64,000 bases of DNA from Bacillus yapensis. Its GTDB lineage: Bacteria; Bacillota; Bacilli; Bacillales; Cytobacillaceae. The translations under genes were made by a program, and so were the position numbers. Of the stretch, positions 55,181-64,000 are shown piece after piece; within the stretch, counting starts at the first letter, position 1, and each line of letters begins with the position of its first letter. Location: the NCBI RefSeq assembly GCF_005280205.1, contig NZ_SUND01000012.1, positions 62,001 to 126,000 of the forward strand, given 5' to 3'. The notes below the pieces were generated by a model. It was given only the letters and a program-made list of their open reading frames with translations, was not told where the DNA came from and searched no databases.

Positions 55181-55216
55181 AAAAATCCTCTAGGACAAGC
55201 CCTAGAGGATTTTTTC
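55181..55216. terminator. bidirectional terminator between ald and the Xaa-Pro peptidase gene
   Basis: AAAAATCCTCTAGG/CCTAGAGGATTTTT, perfect 14-bp stem, six-base loop. Confidence 0.95.
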
Positions 55217-56311
55217 TTATCGTATAGTTTGCAGTTCTTTTGGAAACTTCGTTAAGATTTCTACACCATTTTCAGTAACGTATACATCATCTTCAATGCG
55301 AACGCCAGCTACTCCTGGAACATAGATACCTGGCTCAATTGTATAAACCATTCCTTTTTCAAGTAGAAGGTTATTTGTTTCTGTTAAAGAAGGGTATTCG
55401 TGAACACTGATTCCTAATCCATGTCCAAGACGATGCGGGAAGTATTCACCATATCCTGCGTCCGCAATAATTTTACGTGCCGTCAAATCGACTTCTGAGC
55501 AAGCAACACCTGGTTTGCTTGCTTCCACCGCAGCTAATTGGGCTTTTAAAACGGTGTCGTAAATTTCTCTTTGTTTATCGCTAATATCTCCATATGCTAC
55601 TGTTCTTGTGATATCAGAGCAATATCCGTCGACAACAACACCTAAGTCAAAAAGAACAAGATCTCCTTTTTGGATCTTTGTTTGTCCAGGGTTTCCATGA
55701 GGAGAAGCTCCATTTGCGCCTGTTAAGACCATTGTTGAAAAGGACATGGCTGCAACGCCTTTTTTCTTTAAGGCAAATTCAATGGCTGCTAAAACCTCTA
55801 ATTCAGTTTTGCCTTCTTTGATCTCAGAACAGCCGACCTCGATTGCATAGTCAGCTAAAGCACATGCTTCTTTGATCGTAGAGAGTTCTTTGTCATCTTT
55901 AACCATACGAAGTTTTCTTAGCTTTTCTTCTGCTGATACAAAGGAAGTGCCAGGGAAAAGCTTAGTGAGTTCCTCGTATCTTTCAACATTCATATGTTCT
56001 TTTTCAATTCCAATTTGAGTAACCTTGTTGACGCGTTTGGAAACAGCTTTTTGCACAATTTCCCATTGGTTTTCGATATCGCTATAGCCAATGATTTCAT
56101 ATGGCCAGCCTGCTTTTTTTGCATCTTCTTTTTCCATCGCTGGACAAATAAGGAATGGTTCTTCCTCTTGGAAAACAGCAACTCCAAGAAGTCTTTCGTG
56201 CGGGTCACTGTAAAAACCGCTTAAATAAAAGACGCTTTCTGTTGAAGTAAGGAAGCTCATTTCGATGTCTTTTTCTTTCATCCATTGGGAAAGCATATGT
56301 ATTCTATCCAC
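55217..56311 (-). CDS. M24B-family Xaa-Pro peptidase
   Basis: A 364-aa cytosolic metallopeptidase of the pita-bread fold, cutting Xaa-Pro bonds in dipeptides or at N-termini. The metal ligands are seen in order: two Asp in LFDLGVVVDGYCSDITRT, His in HRLGHGLGISVHEYPSL, Glu in YTIEPGIYVPG and Glu in GVRIEDDVYVTENG. The N-terminal creatinase-like domain includes YLSGFYSDPHERLLGVAV. GTG start 56311 with AGGGGG seven bases before. Resembles B. subtilis YkvY. Confidence 0.92.
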   Translation of the reverse strand: MDRIHMLSQWMKEKDIEMSFLTSTESVFYLSGFYSDPHERLLGVAVFQEEEPFLICPAMEKEDAKKAGWPYEIIGYSDIENQWEIVQKAVSKRVNKVTQIGIEKEHMNVERYEELTKLFPGTSFVSAEEKLRKLRMVKDDKELSTIKEACALADYAIEVGCSEIKEGKTELEVLAAIEFALKKKGVAAMSFSTMVLTGANGASPHGNPGQTKIQKGDLVLFDLGVVVDGYCSDITRTVAYGDISDKQREIYDTVLKAQLAAVEASKPGVACSEVDLTARKIIADAGYGEYFPHRLGHGLGISVHEYPSLTETNNLLLEKGMVYTIEPGIYVPGVAGVRIEDDVYVTENGVEILTKFPKELQTIR

Positions 56312-56409
56312 TTAAATTCCCCCTAATTATTTTCTACTTTTAAACTTAGCAACTTCTTGGGTAAATGTAAACTTTTGAATACATTCATAATGTTAAAAGA
56401 ATTATGTCC

Positions 56410-56539
56410 GTTGATTTCCGCTTCAGGCCACTCGCTTTCCGCGGGGCAGTTGGGAAGCCTCCTCGGCGTTTTCGCGCCTGTGGGGTCTTCCCTAACTAGC
56501 ACTTCCCGCAGGAGTCTCGGGACTTCCGATCCAATCAAC
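56410..56539. repeat. GC-rich structured intergenic element with terminal inverted repeat, probable dispersed repeat
   Basis: A ~130-bp block bounded by GTTGATT (56410-56416) and AATCAAC (56533-56539). Inside, GTTGGGAAG.../...CTTCCCTAAC forms a long stem around a GGCG-TTTT-CGCC hairpin. The block is visibly GC-richer than its AT-rich surroundings. The pattern 'tgatttccgcttcaggc ... ctttccgcggggc ... ccaatcaac' resembles an element I recall from many Bacillus genomes. No ORF of note; the remaining ~240 bases of this interval show nothing clear. Confidence 0.65.
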
Positions 56540-56682
56540 TCAATGCTTAAAATAGGATCGAAATTCTACGAAGTCTACTTTTTAATTCGTTGATTTTATC
56601 AATTGAAAGTAATATTAAGGAGGAATGTTGGATATTTTGTTGAAGTAAAGATATAGGGAAAAGAATTGAAAGGAGAATGTAT

Positions 56683-57363
56683 ATGAAAGTTACTTATCAT
56701 GGTCATTCGGTTTTGAAGATTGAAGCAAATGGGAAGACGATTTTGATTGATCCGTTTATCACTGGTAATCCAAAGACAGATTTAAAAGCAAATGAGGTTA
56801 AGGTGGACTATATTTTATTAACACACGGACATGGGGATCATTTGGGAGACACGATTCCATTAGCAAAAGCAAATGATGCCACTGTCATCGCGAGCCCAGA
56901 ACTTTCCTCTTATTTAACATGGAAAGGTGTTAAAACGCATGAGATGAATATTGGTGGTGCTCGTGACTTTGAATTTGGACGAGTCAAGTTTACACAAGCT
57001 TTCCACTCAACAGGGTTTGAAACGGAGGATGAACAAATCATTTATCTCGGAATGCCAGCCGGACTTCTCGTTACGATTGAAGGAAAAACAATCTATCATG
57101 CTGGGGACACATCATTATTTTATGATATGAAGTTGATTGGGGAGAGACATCCAATTGACGTAGCATTCCTACCAATTGGTGATAATTACACGATGGGACC
57201 GGAGGATGCTGCTTATGCTGCTGAACTATTAGGTGCTAAGCAAGTTGTTCCAATCCATTACAGTACATTTACTGTGATTGAACAGGACCCACATAAGTTT
57301 GTCGAGTTGCTGCCAAACGGACAAGGAAAGGTACTAGAAGTAGGAGAATCCATAGAGTTATAA
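56683..57363 (+). CDS. ytkL: UPF0173 metal-dependent hydrolase YtkL
   Basis: A 226-aa metallo-beta-lactamase-fold protein. [20 protein letters not shown] leads to the metal site [20 protein letters not shown] (HxHxDH); [20 protein letters not shown] and [15 protein letters not shown] hold later ligands. The substrate is unknown; RNase Z-like or lactonase-like chemistry is possible. ATG 56683 follows AAAGGAGA by six bases; ATG 56677 is too near. Single gene. Confidence 0.9.
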   Translation: MKVTYHGHSVLKIEANGKTILIDPFITGNPKTDLKANEVKVDYILLTHGHGDHLGDTIPLAKANDATVIASPELSSYLTWKGVKTHEMNIGGARDFEFGRVKFTQAFHSTGFETEDEQIIYLGMPAGLLVTIEGKTIYHAGDTSLFYDMKLIGERHPIDVAFLPIGDNYTMGPEDAAYAAELLGAKQVVPIHYSTFTVIEQDPHKFVELLPNGQGKVLEVGESIEL

Positions 57364-57368
57364 AATGC

Positions 57369-57397
57369 AAGCGCAGCCCGTGTAGGGATTGCGCTTT
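57369..57397 (+). terminator. hairpin after ytkL, probable terminator
   Basis: AAGCGCA/TGCGCTT stem with inner CCC/GGG pairing; short T-run only. Confidence 0.55.
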
Positions 57398-57471
57398 CAT
57401 CATGCAAAAATAAGACTTTTTTTCAACTTGTCCACATATACATAATACAAAAAGATTTTGTGGAGGTAACT

Positions 57472-57714
57472 ATGAATAAAAATCGCTACTTACTTTGCCT
57501 TCTCGCTTGTGGAATGATGCTATATTACGCTCTGCCGAAATTGTCCGTTACAGCTGAGGGACTAGCGGGTATCTTCTCGATATCCTGGCTGGTACTTTGT
57601 CTCTTTGTGATTGCTGGCAATCTATCTGCACTACTATATGCGCCGAAAAAGGCTAAATCGGCAAACAAAACAACATCCCAAAAAACACGAAAAAAACTTC
57701 GCCAATACAATTAA
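57472..57714 (+). CDS. small membrane protein of unknown function, 80 aa
   Basis: Not recognised. Two membrane helices (YLLCLLACGMMLYYAL and GIFSISWLVLCLFVIAGNL) and a strongly basic cytoplasmic tail (APKKAKSANKTTSQKTRKKL). ATG 57472 has GGAGGT upstream; GTG 57460 precedes that site. It stands alone between ytkL and ytoI. Confidence 0.65.
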   Translation: MNKNRYLLCLLACGMMLYYALPKLSVTAEGLAGIFSISWLVLCLFVIAGNLSALLYAPKKAKSANKTTSQKTRKKLRQYN

Positions 57715-57823
57715 ATCCATGAAACAATATTCTGTCGATTGAATCTATTGCCTACTTCCCCTTATAATAAGATCATACATACGCACGAATCGGATGTTTA
57801 AATTTATTTTAAGGGTGAAGCTC

Positions 57824-59143
57824 TTGGCTACAAAGCATGAACAAATAATAGATTATATTGATCAGTTACCGATTGGGGAAAAAATATCTGTAAGACAGAT
57901 CGCCAAGGCATTAAATGTAAGTGAAGGTACTGCATATCGAGCAATTAAAGATGCGGAAAACAAAGGATACGTTAGTACGATTGAACGGGTCGGTACAATT
58001 CGTATAGAAAGAAAGAAAAAAGAAAATATCGAGAAGCTTACGTATGCAGAGGTTGTTAACATTGTAGAGGGGCAAGTTTTAGGGGGACGTTCTGGATTAC
58101 ATAAAACCTTAAATAAATTTGTCATCGGAGCAATGAAGCTTGAGGCTATGATGCGTTATACGGGTGCAGGAAATTTATTGATTGTTGGGAACCGGACTAA
58201 AGCGCATGAATATGCTTTGAATGCAGGAGCGGCTGTATTAATTACCGGTGGTTTTGATACGGACGATGATGTAAAAAAACTAGCGGACGAGCTACAGCTT
58301 CCGATTATTTCTACTAGCTATGATACATTCACTGTTGCGGCAATGATTAACCGGGCCATCTACGACCAACTAATAAAGAAAGAAATTGTGTTAGTGGAGG
58401 ATATCTTAACACCTGTTACCGATACGATTTTTCTAAAGACTATGGATAAAGTATCCAAATGGCATGAATACAATCGAGAAACGTTGCATAGCCGTTATCC
58501 CGTTGTAGACGAAAATATGAAGGTTCAAGGTATGGTGACTTCGAAGGATGTTATAGGTTCAGAATCAGATCAGTTGATTGAAAAAATCATGACGAAAAGC
58601 CCTATGACTGTAAGCGGACAGACCAGTGTGGCTTCATCAGCTCATATGATGGTTTGGGAAGGCATAGAGTTATTACCAGTTACTGATAGCAACAATAGGT
58701 TACTAGGGATTATTAGCAGACAGGACGTCTTAAAGGCATTACAAATGATTCAGCGTCAGCCTCAGGTTGGGGAAACGATTGATGATATCGTTACGAGCCA
58801 GATTACCTTGATAAAAGGGAAAATGAAAAACGAAGACGCATATCGTTGTGAAGTAACTCCACAAATGACGAATCATTTAGGGACGATTTCTTATGGAGTT
58901 TTTACCACAATTGTGACCGAAGCAGCGAATCGAGTACTACGTAGCTTCAAAAAAGGAGATTTAGTTGTAGAAAATATGACAATCTATTTCCTTAAGCCAG
59001 TTCAAATTGATAGTATGTTAGAAATTAATCCTCGTGTCTTAGAAGTCGGACGGAAGTTTGGAAAGGTAGACGTTGAGGTGTTTAATGAAGGTGTATTAGT
59101 GGGCAAAGCGATGATGATGTGCCAACTTATCGATAGACATTAA
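57824..59143 (+). CDS. ytoI: DRTGG/CBS/hotdog-domain regulator YtoI
   Basis: A 439-aa protein, the length of B. subtilis YtoI. An N-terminal winged helix (ISVRQIAKALNVSEGTAYRA) suggests DNA binding. A DRTGG domain follows (LTYAEVVNIVEGQVLGGRSG), then two CBS motifs (SRYPVVDENMKVQGMVTSKD; ELLPVTDSNNRLLGIISRQD) and a hotdog thioesterase-like domain at the end. Nucleotide sensing is likely; targets are unknown. TTG 57824 is chosen behind AAGGGTGA and by alignment. Confidence 0.9.
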   Translation: MATKHEQIIDYIDQLPIGEKISVRQIAKALNVSEGTAYRAIKDAENKGYVSTIERVGTIRIERKKKENIEKLTYAEVVNIVEGQVLGGRSGLHKTLNKFVIGAMKLEAMMRYTGAGNLLIVGNRTKAHEYALNAGAAVLITGGFDTDDDVKKLADELQLPIISTSYDTFTVAAMINRAIYDQLIKKEIVLVEDILTPVTDTIFLKTMDKVSKWHEYNRETLHSRYPVVDENMKVQGMVTSKDVIGSESDQLIEKIMTKSPMTVSGQTSVASSAHMMVWEGIELLPVTDSNNRLLGIISRQDVLKALQMIQRQPQVGETIDDIVTSQITLIKGKMKNEDAYRCEVTPQMTNHLGTISYGVFTTIVTEAANRVLRSFKKGDLVVENMTIYFLKPVQIDSMLEINPRVLEVGRKFGKVDVEVFNEGVLVGKAMMMCQLIDRH

Positions 59144-59145
59144 TA

Positions 59146-59183
59146 TAGAAAGCCGCTTTCTGGATAAGAAAAGCGGCTTTCTA
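59146..59183. terminator. bidirectional terminator between ytoI and ytpI
   Basis: TAGAAAGCCGCTTT/AAAGCGGCTTTCTA stem, ten-base loop. Confidence 0.85.
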
Positions 59184-59191
59184 CATGTGTA

Positions 59192-59494
59192 TTATTTTTT
59201 TAATTGCTCAGCCTCTTCGATGGCATGCGGGAGATAGAACTTATATGATTTCAATCCAGCCCATACATTATAGGCTCCTAAAAGAATAAATAGGCATCCG
59301 ACAATATAGCCAACGGTTGTTTGATTGATGAAAAATTGGTTAAGACCAAAAAGGGCAATAAAAAGACCTAATGCAATTCCTGATTTTGCAGAAATCCATT
59401 TTTTCTCTGCTGGTTTTTGTGAGCGGAAGTACTTTACTTTATAAAAAATGTAAAATGATAGGGAGAATACAAATAGAATAACAAGTATTGGCAT
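59192..59494 (-). CDS. ytpI: YtpI-family membrane protein
   Basis: A 100-aa protein with three membrane helices (PILVILFVFSLSFYIFYKV, SGIALGLFIALFGLNQFF, VGYIVGCLFILLGAYNVWAG). Small conserved Bacillus family without known function. ATG 59494 lies ten bases after GGAGG; longer in-frame starts would place this site inside the gene. Convergent with ytoI and divergent from nrnA. Confidence 0.85.
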   Translation of the reverse strand: MPILVILFVFSLSFYIFYKVKYFRSQKPAEKKWISAKSGIALGLFIALFGLNQFFINQTTVGYIVGCLFILLGAYNVWAGLKSYKFYLPHAIEEAEQLKK

Positions 59495-59716
59495 CTGACT
59501 TTTTCCTCCAAGCTTGGACAGTTTCACTTCATTTTACCGATTATCGTGAAAAAATGCTACTGTTATAAGGGCAAGTTAGATTTGTTTGAAATATGAACAA
59601 AAATTAAGAAAAGAGCCTTTTCTTTTAACTTTTTTATGGTAAAAATGAAGTAAGGCATTTTTAATACGATCGAAAACCGAACAAAATTCAATCTTTTGTT
59701 TGTGAAGGAGTTAATA

Positions 59717-60658
59717 ATGAAAGAGAAAATTTTAGAAACCATTAAACAATATGAAACCATTATTATTCATCGTCATGTACGTCCGGATCCAGATGCGTAT
59801 GGTTCACAGGGGGGATTAGCAGAAATTTTGAAAGCATCTTTTCCTGAAAAAAATATTTACACGGTAGGGAAAGAAGAACAATCCCTCAATTTCTTACGCC
59901 GACTTGACCAAATTCCAGACGAAACCTATACAGGTGCTTTAGTTATCGTAACTGATACAGCAAATGAGGCAAGAATTTGTGATAGCCGTTATGGACTTGG
60001 AGATATGTTAATTAAAATTGATCATCATCCTAATGAAGAACCATATGGAGATATGGTTTGGGTGGACACGAGTGCAAGTTCATGCAGTGAGATGATCTAT
60101 GAGTTTTATTTGGCTGGAGAAGCATCTGGTCTTAAAATGTCTGATGAAGCAGCAAGACTGTTATACGGTGGAATTGTCGGTGATACGGGACGTTTTCTTT
60201 ATCCAAGTACGACTGAAAAGACTTTTGCTTACGCAAGCGAGTTAATTAAGTACAAATTTGATCGGACAGAGCTTTTTGATCGCATGTATGAACTAGCTCC
60301 TAATCTTATTAAATTGAACGGTTATGTTCTGCAAAACTTTAACATGAATGAGAATGGTGTTGCTTCAATGGTGCTAAACAAGGAATTGCTAGCGGAGTAT
60401 CAAGCGAAACCTTCAGATGCCTCTCTCTTAGTAAGTGCGCTAGGGAATGTTGTGGGGATATTAGCTTGGGCTTTCTTCATTGAAGAGGATGACCAAATTC
60501 GTGTACGTCTTCGTTCGAAGGGTCCAATCGTCAATACGATCGCGAGAAAATATTCAGGTGGTGGACACCCACTAGCTTCTGGAGCTTCCATTTATTCATG
60601 GGACGAAATGGCGAACGTCATGAAGGATCTAGAAGAAGCCTGTATTAATTACAATTAA
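59717..60658 (+). CDS. nrnA: oligoribonuclease / pAp phosphatase NrnA
   Basis: A 313-aa DHH/DHHA1 phosphoesterase, length as B. subtilis YtqI. Metal motifs are HRHVRPDPDAYGS, VTDTANEARI, IDHHPNEEPYGD and the DHHA1 motif GGGHPLASGASIYS. It degrades RNA fragments of 2-5 nt to mononucleotides and removes 3'-phosphate from pAp. It also clears pGpG, linking it to the cyclic di-GMP made by DgcP. AAGGAG lies six bases before ATG 59717. Confidence 0.96.
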   Translation: MKEKILETIKQYETIIIHRHVRPDPDAYGSQGGLAEILKASFPEKNIYTVGKEEQSLNFLRRLDQIPDETYTGALVIVTDTANEARICDSRYGLGDMLIKIDHHPNEEPYGDMVWVDTSASSCSEMIYEFYLAGEASGLKMSDEAARLLYGGIVGDTGRFLYPSTTEKTFAYASELIKYKFDRTELFDRMYELAPNLIKLNGYVLQNFNMNENGVASMVLNKELLAEYQAKPSDASLLVSALGNVVGILAWAFFIEEDDQIRVRLRSKGPIVNTIARKYSGGGHPLASGASIYSWDEMANVMKDLEEACINYN

Positions 60659-60696
60659 CAATAGGTAGCTTAGAGAAAAATTACTTCTCTAAGCTA

Positions 60697-61197
60697 CTAT
60701 TCAAACTCTAGATTTAATTGTATGGATAAGGTTGTATAGTATGCAATTTCCTTGATTTTGAGACGGTAACGTTTGTCATGAACTTTGTAGCTTCTGTTTT
60801 CAATTGCTCTCCGCGTTAGTTCTCTGCTTTTAAAGGCGGTCTCAATATCCTTTTTTAAAAGGGTTTGAATATCTTCCTTCACGGCTTCCTCAATTTCGTA
60901 GACACTAAGCTCATCAAGTTCATATTTTTCATAGTTAGTAATCTTTACTTCAATACTTTGGATCGTAAGTTTATCCTCATTTTCTTTATTGATTTTCTCA
61001 ACATCCTCCTGCCAAATCTTTTTTTCTTGCTCTAAATCACGAATCGTTTCTTCCTGTTGTCGAATTTGTACACTATATTCCTCCTGCCACTCGCCGTATA
61101 TGTATAAAAAAATAAGCCAGCTCAGAATTGCGCCAATCGCCATCCCAGCAAACAGTCTTCTTACTTCATGCAACCGATAATAAGGTGGAACTCTCAT
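60697..61197 (-). CDS. ytrI: sporulation membrane protein YtrI
   Basis: A 166-aa protein with one membrane helix near the N-terminus (LFAGMAIGAILSWLIFLYIY), then a coiled-coil (QEETIRDLEQEKKIWQEDVE) and a C-terminal domain. In B. subtilis ytrHI is a mother-cell operon needed for full sporulation efficiency. Its start overlaps the ytrH stop by four bases, so the two are co-translated. Confidence 0.9.
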   Translation of the reverse strand: MRVPPYYRLHEVRRLFAGMAIGAILSWLIFLYIYGEWQEEYSVQIRQQEETIRDLEQEKKIWQEDVEKINKENEDKLTIQSIEVKITNYEKYELDELSVYEIEEAVKEDIQTLLKKDIETAFKSRELTRRAIENRSYKVHDKRYRLKIKEIAYYTTLSIQLNLEFE

Positions 61198-61532
61198 TCT
61201 GATACATGCTCCCCTGTCAGAAAAGTGATCAATAAAGAGCCTGTTTGCGCTCCTCCTACTGCTGCTAAGATGTGTAAAAAGGTTTTAAAAATATCTTTCG
61301 TATCTCCGTCGAACAACCCTCTTTCAAAACTATAAACGGCATCAAACGTACCACCAATGGCGGCGACAATGGCCCAAATTCTGATGGAGGATGAAATACG
61401 ATATATTTCCGTCATTAACGGCTTCCCTGTTAAAAAAGCGCCAATACCACCAATCAGTGCTCCTCCAAGTAAAACACCCAAAGCAATAAAATAGCTATCA
61501 ATTAAATGGGTAAAAAAGGGTTGCTCCTTCAT
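61194..61532 (-). CDS. ytrH: sporulation membrane protein YtrH
   Basis: A 112-aa protein with about three Gly-rich membrane helices (YFIALGVLLGGALIGGIGAF, IWAIVAAIGGTFDAVYSF, ILAAVGGAQTGSLLITFLTG). Sporulation protein family YtrH; biochemical role unknown. First gene of ytrHI and divergent from dnaE. Confidence 0.92.
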   Translation of the reverse strand: MKEQPFFTHLIDSYFIALGVLLGGALIGGIGAFLTGKPLMTEIYRISSSIRIWAIVAAIGGTFDAVYSFERGLFDGDTKDIFKTFLHILAAVGGAQTGSLLITFLTGEHVSE

Positions 61533-61573
61533 TCACATTCATCCTAACTTCATAGATTAGCTTTCCTATTACA

Positions 61574-61603
61574 TTCATATGGACAAACCTTATACATTAT
61601 GTT
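61574..61603 (-). promoter_or_regulatory. possible sigma-E promoter of ytrHI
   Basis: On the minus strand ATAAT, 14 bases, CATATGAAT. Partial match to the mother-cell sigma-E pattern, in line with known control of ytrHI. Confidence 0.4.
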
Positions 61604-61771
61604 TTTCAGTATGAGAAAACATCCATACAAATTAAAAAGGAGAACATATTTTCTTTTTTTCGATGGTGGCTCTATAATAAAATAAGACAATCAAATTTAT
61701 GAACGCTATCAAAGTAAACAATGAACTTTATAATAGGAAAATTTTATGTAAACGAAAAAGGTGGGATATCT

Positions 61772-64000
61772 ATGTCATTTGTTCACCTTCATGTATATAG
61801 TGCATACAGTCTTTTATCGAGTACAGCAACTATTGAGGAACTCGTTCAAGATGCCAAAAGAAAGGGCTTTAAGGCGATTGCATTAACTGACCAGAATGTG
61901 ATGTACGGAACGATTGCTTTCTATAAAGCTTGTTTAAAAGCTTCGATTAAACCAATTATCGGATTAACCGTTCAAGTTCAAAGTGAACGGAAAGAAGAAC
62001 GCTCATTTCCGCTAGTATTACTAGCACGAAATCAACAAGGTTTTTATAATCTATTAAAAATATCAAGTGTTGTACAAACGAACTCTCCATCTGGAATCCC
62101 AATGAAATGGCTCCGTGGTTATGCGAGTGGACTAATCGGAATAACACCAGGAATAAAAGGTGAGGTGGAAGAGAGTCTAGCTGCAGGTAACATTGAAGAT
62201 GCTACTCAATGTGTTCGTTCCTATCAGAATATTTTTGGACAAGAAAATTTCTATCTAGGGATTCAAAATCATGGTCTTCGCATAGAAGCATCTGTAAATG
62301 AACAGCTAATCGAGTTATCAAAGCAATCACAAGTTCAGCTTGTGGCCACAAATGAAGTGCATTATCTCGAGAAAGAAGACTCATTTGCCCATGAATGCCT
62401 CCTCTCCATTAAAAACGGGGATAAACTTCAGGATGAATCGCGAGAACTTTTAGAATCCGATCAATACTATTTAAAAACCGCTCAAGAAATGGTTGAGGTA
62501 TTCACAGCTCTTCCAGATGCATTGGAAAATTCCCTTAAAATTGCTGAAGCATGTAATGTCATGATCGAGCTCAACCAAATGAATCTGCCTAAATATCCAA
62601 CTACCGGGAAAAAAAGTACGGGAGAGCTACTTGAGGAGCTCTGTCTTAAGGGATTTGATGAAAGGTATGCAAATCCTACAGAAGAACATAAAGCAAGACT
62701 TTTCTATGAGTTAGATATCATTAAGAAAATGAAATTCGCAGACTATTTCTTAATTGTTTGGGATTTCATGAAGTTCTCTAGGGAGAATGGAATTTTAACT
62801 GGACCTGGAAGGGGTTCTGCTGCCGGTTCGATGGTAGCTTATGTTCTGTATATTACAGATGTTGATCCGATTGAATACAATCTATTATTTGAGCGTTTCT
62901 TAAATCCAGAAAGAATTTCCATGCCGGATATTGATATAGACTTTCCAGATCACAGAAGAGATGAAGTGATCGAGTATGTTTCCGAAAAATATGGAAAGCT
63001 TCATGTGGCGCAAATCATCACTTTTGGGACACTTGCGACCAAGGCCGTTATGAGGGATGTAGGGAGAGTCTTTGGCTTAAATCCTAAAGAGCTGGATCAA
63101 GTATCACGATTAATCCCTTCACGACCAGGCATTACGTTAAAGAAAGCAATGGCAGAATCTCCACAACTAAAGAAATTCACGGAAGAATCGTCATTGAATC
63201 AACGATTATTTGAAGTGGCAACAAAACTAGAGGGGCTTCCTCGTCATACGTCAACACACGCTGCCGGGGTTGTCTTAACAGAGAAACCATTAGTTGAATC
63301 GATTCCTATCCAAGGTGGCCACAATGATATTTATTTGACGCAATATACGATGGACCATTTAGAGGAAGTGGGATTGCTAAAAATGGATTTCCTTGGATTG
63401 AGAAATCTGTCCTTAATGGAATCGATCCTAGACTCGATTTATCGTAAAACGGGAAAAAGATTACCAATCAAAGAACTGCCTTTTGATGATGAAGAAACGT
63501 TCAAGCTTCTGGCGCAGGGAGAGACAACAGGGGTCTTCCAATTAGAGTCTGACGGAATGAGAAGTGTCCTAAAAAGGTTAAAACCGACCCATTTTGAGGA
63601 TATTGTTGCCGTCAATGCTTTATATCGTCCAGGTCCAATGGAAAATATCCCTCTTTATATTGACAGAAAGCATGGGAAGGAACAGGTTAATTATCCACAT
63701 CCAGATTTAAAGCCGATTCTTGAAAACACATACGGCGTTATTGTTTACCAGGAGCAAATTATGCAAATTGCTGCAAAGATGGCTGGCTTTTCACTGGGAG
63801 AAGCAGATTTGCTGAGAAGAGCTGTATCGAAAAAGAAAAAGGAAGTTCTTGATAAAGAAAGAGAACATTTTGTCCAAGGAGCGTTAGAAAAAGGCTATGA
63901 CAAAGTAACGGCAAATGACATTTATGATTTAATTGTTAAGTTTGCTAATTATGGCTTTAACAGAAGCCACGCTGTTGCATATAGTGTAATCGCCTATCAG
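61772..64000 (+). CDS. dnaE: DNA polymerase III alpha subunit DnaE, 3' end outside the window
   Basis: The frame is open from ATG 61772 to the last base, 743 codons of about 1,115. A PHP domain begins at SFVHLHVYSAYSLLSS. The C-family polymerase core follows, with GPGRGSAAGSMVAYVLYITD and the catalytic aspartates in SMPDIDIDFPDHRRDEV; LPRHTSTHAAGVVLTE and NFGRSHA-like NYGFNRSHAVAYSVIAYQ end the visible part. In low-GC Gram-positives DnaE extends RNA primers before PolC takes over and works in error-prone repair. AAAGGTGGG lies six bases before the start. Confidence 0.96.
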   Translation, partial: MSFVHLHVYSAYSLLSSTATIEELVQDAKRKGFKAIALTDQNVMYGTIAFYKACLKASIKPIIGLTVQVQSERKEERSFPLVLLARNQQGFYNLLKISSVVQTNSPSGIPMKWLRGYASGLIGITPGIKGEVEESLAAGNIEDATQCVRSYQNIFGQENFYLGIQNHGLRIEASVNEQLIELSKQSQVQLVATNEVHYLEKEDSFAHECLLSIKNGDKLQDESRELLESDQYYLKTAQEMVEVFTALPDALENSLKIAEACNVMIELNQMNLPKYPTTGKKSTGELLEELCLKGFDERYANPTEEHKARLFYELDIIKKMKFADYFLIVWDFMKFSRENGILTGPGRGSAAGSMVAYVLYITDVDPIEYNLLFERFLNPERISMPDIDIDFPDHRRDEVIEYVSEKYGKLHVAQIITFGTLATKAVMRDVGRVFGLNPKELDQVSRLIPSRPGITLKKAMAESPQLKKFTEESSLNQRLFEVATKLEGLPRHTSTHAAGVVLTEKPLVESIPIQGGHNDIYLTQYTMDHLEEVGLLKMDFLGLRNLSLMESILDSIYRKTGKRLPIKELPFDDEETFKLLAQGETTGVFQLESDGMRSVLKRLKPTHFEDIVAVNALYRPGPMENIPLYIDRKHGKEQVNYPHPDLKPILENTYGVIVYQEQIMQIAAKMAGFSLGEADLLRRAVSKKKKEVLDKEREHFVQGALEKGYDKVTANDIYDLIVKFANYGFNRSHAVAYSVIAYQ

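Overview
The window is an AT-rich, gene-dense chromosomal segment of an endospore-forming Bacillaceae bacterium. Gene order closely follows the ytpS(sftA)-murC-ytxGHJ-aroA-ccpA-acuABC ... tyrS-rpsD-dgcP-ytsP-refZ-hisJ-ezrA-nifZ-thiI-sspA ... sppA-yteJ-ytfIJ-tpx-ytxK-ackA ... argGH-ald ... ytkL-ytoI-ytpI-nrnA-ytrIH-dnaE region that I know from Bacillus subtilis. A small acid-soluble spore protein, GerW/YtfJ and YtrHI support a spore former. No rRNA, tRNA, CRISPR array, insertion sequence or prophage was seen. Both ends cut through genes: sftA at the left and dnaE at the right.

Layout. 1-10,000: DNA translocase SftA, MurC, an M29 aminopeptidase, YtxGHJ, a large FtsA-like protein and the chorismate mutase/DAHP synthase. 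10,000-16,800: CcpA, acetyl-CoA synthetase and the divergent acuABC operon that controls it, with a cre site between them. 16,800-21,500: a class A penicillin-binding protein and tyrS behind a tyrosine T-box. 21,500-25,600: accessory-looking genes between tyrS and rpsD. These are a sigma-W type NfeD/flotillin operon, then a PlcR-like regulator with a secreted precursor carrying three GIPSEH repeats, then a small exported protein. 25,600-35,800: S4 with a structured leader, a diguanylate cyclase, methionine sulfoxide reductase, RefZ, HisJ, EzrA, cysteine desulfurase/ThiI and a SASP gene. 35,900-50,000: an acyl-CoA ligase, amidohydrolase, RarD-type transporter, NAD kinase 2, SppA, YteJ, YtfIJ, Tpx, YtxK, AckA, two small membrane proteins, an EcsC protein and MoaB. 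50,000-64,000: ArgGH, a universal stress protein, Ald, an Xaa-Pro peptidase, YtkL, YtoI, YtpI, NrnA, YtrIH and DnaE.

Links between genes. CcpA, AcsA, AcuABC and AckA form one acetate overflow/re-use circuit, and cre-like sites lie in front of acuA, ackA and nadK2. Two near-perfect sigma-W promoters (flotillin operon and sppA) mark an envelope-stress response. SftA, EzrA, RefZ, the FtsA-like protein, MurC and the PBP all bear on division and wall synthesis.

Most notable observations: (1) the PlcR-type regulator and its three-copy signal-peptide precursor, whose repeats fit the pattern of known PlcR-family heptapeptides; (2) an attenuation-like leader in front of sppA with three mutually exclusive pairings and a 17-codon ORF; (3) an NAD kinase 2 whose GGDGT motif reads GSDST; (4) an FtsA-like ATPase with a tail of about five beta-grasp-like modules; (5) three different structured, GC-richer intergenic elements that look like dispersed repeats.
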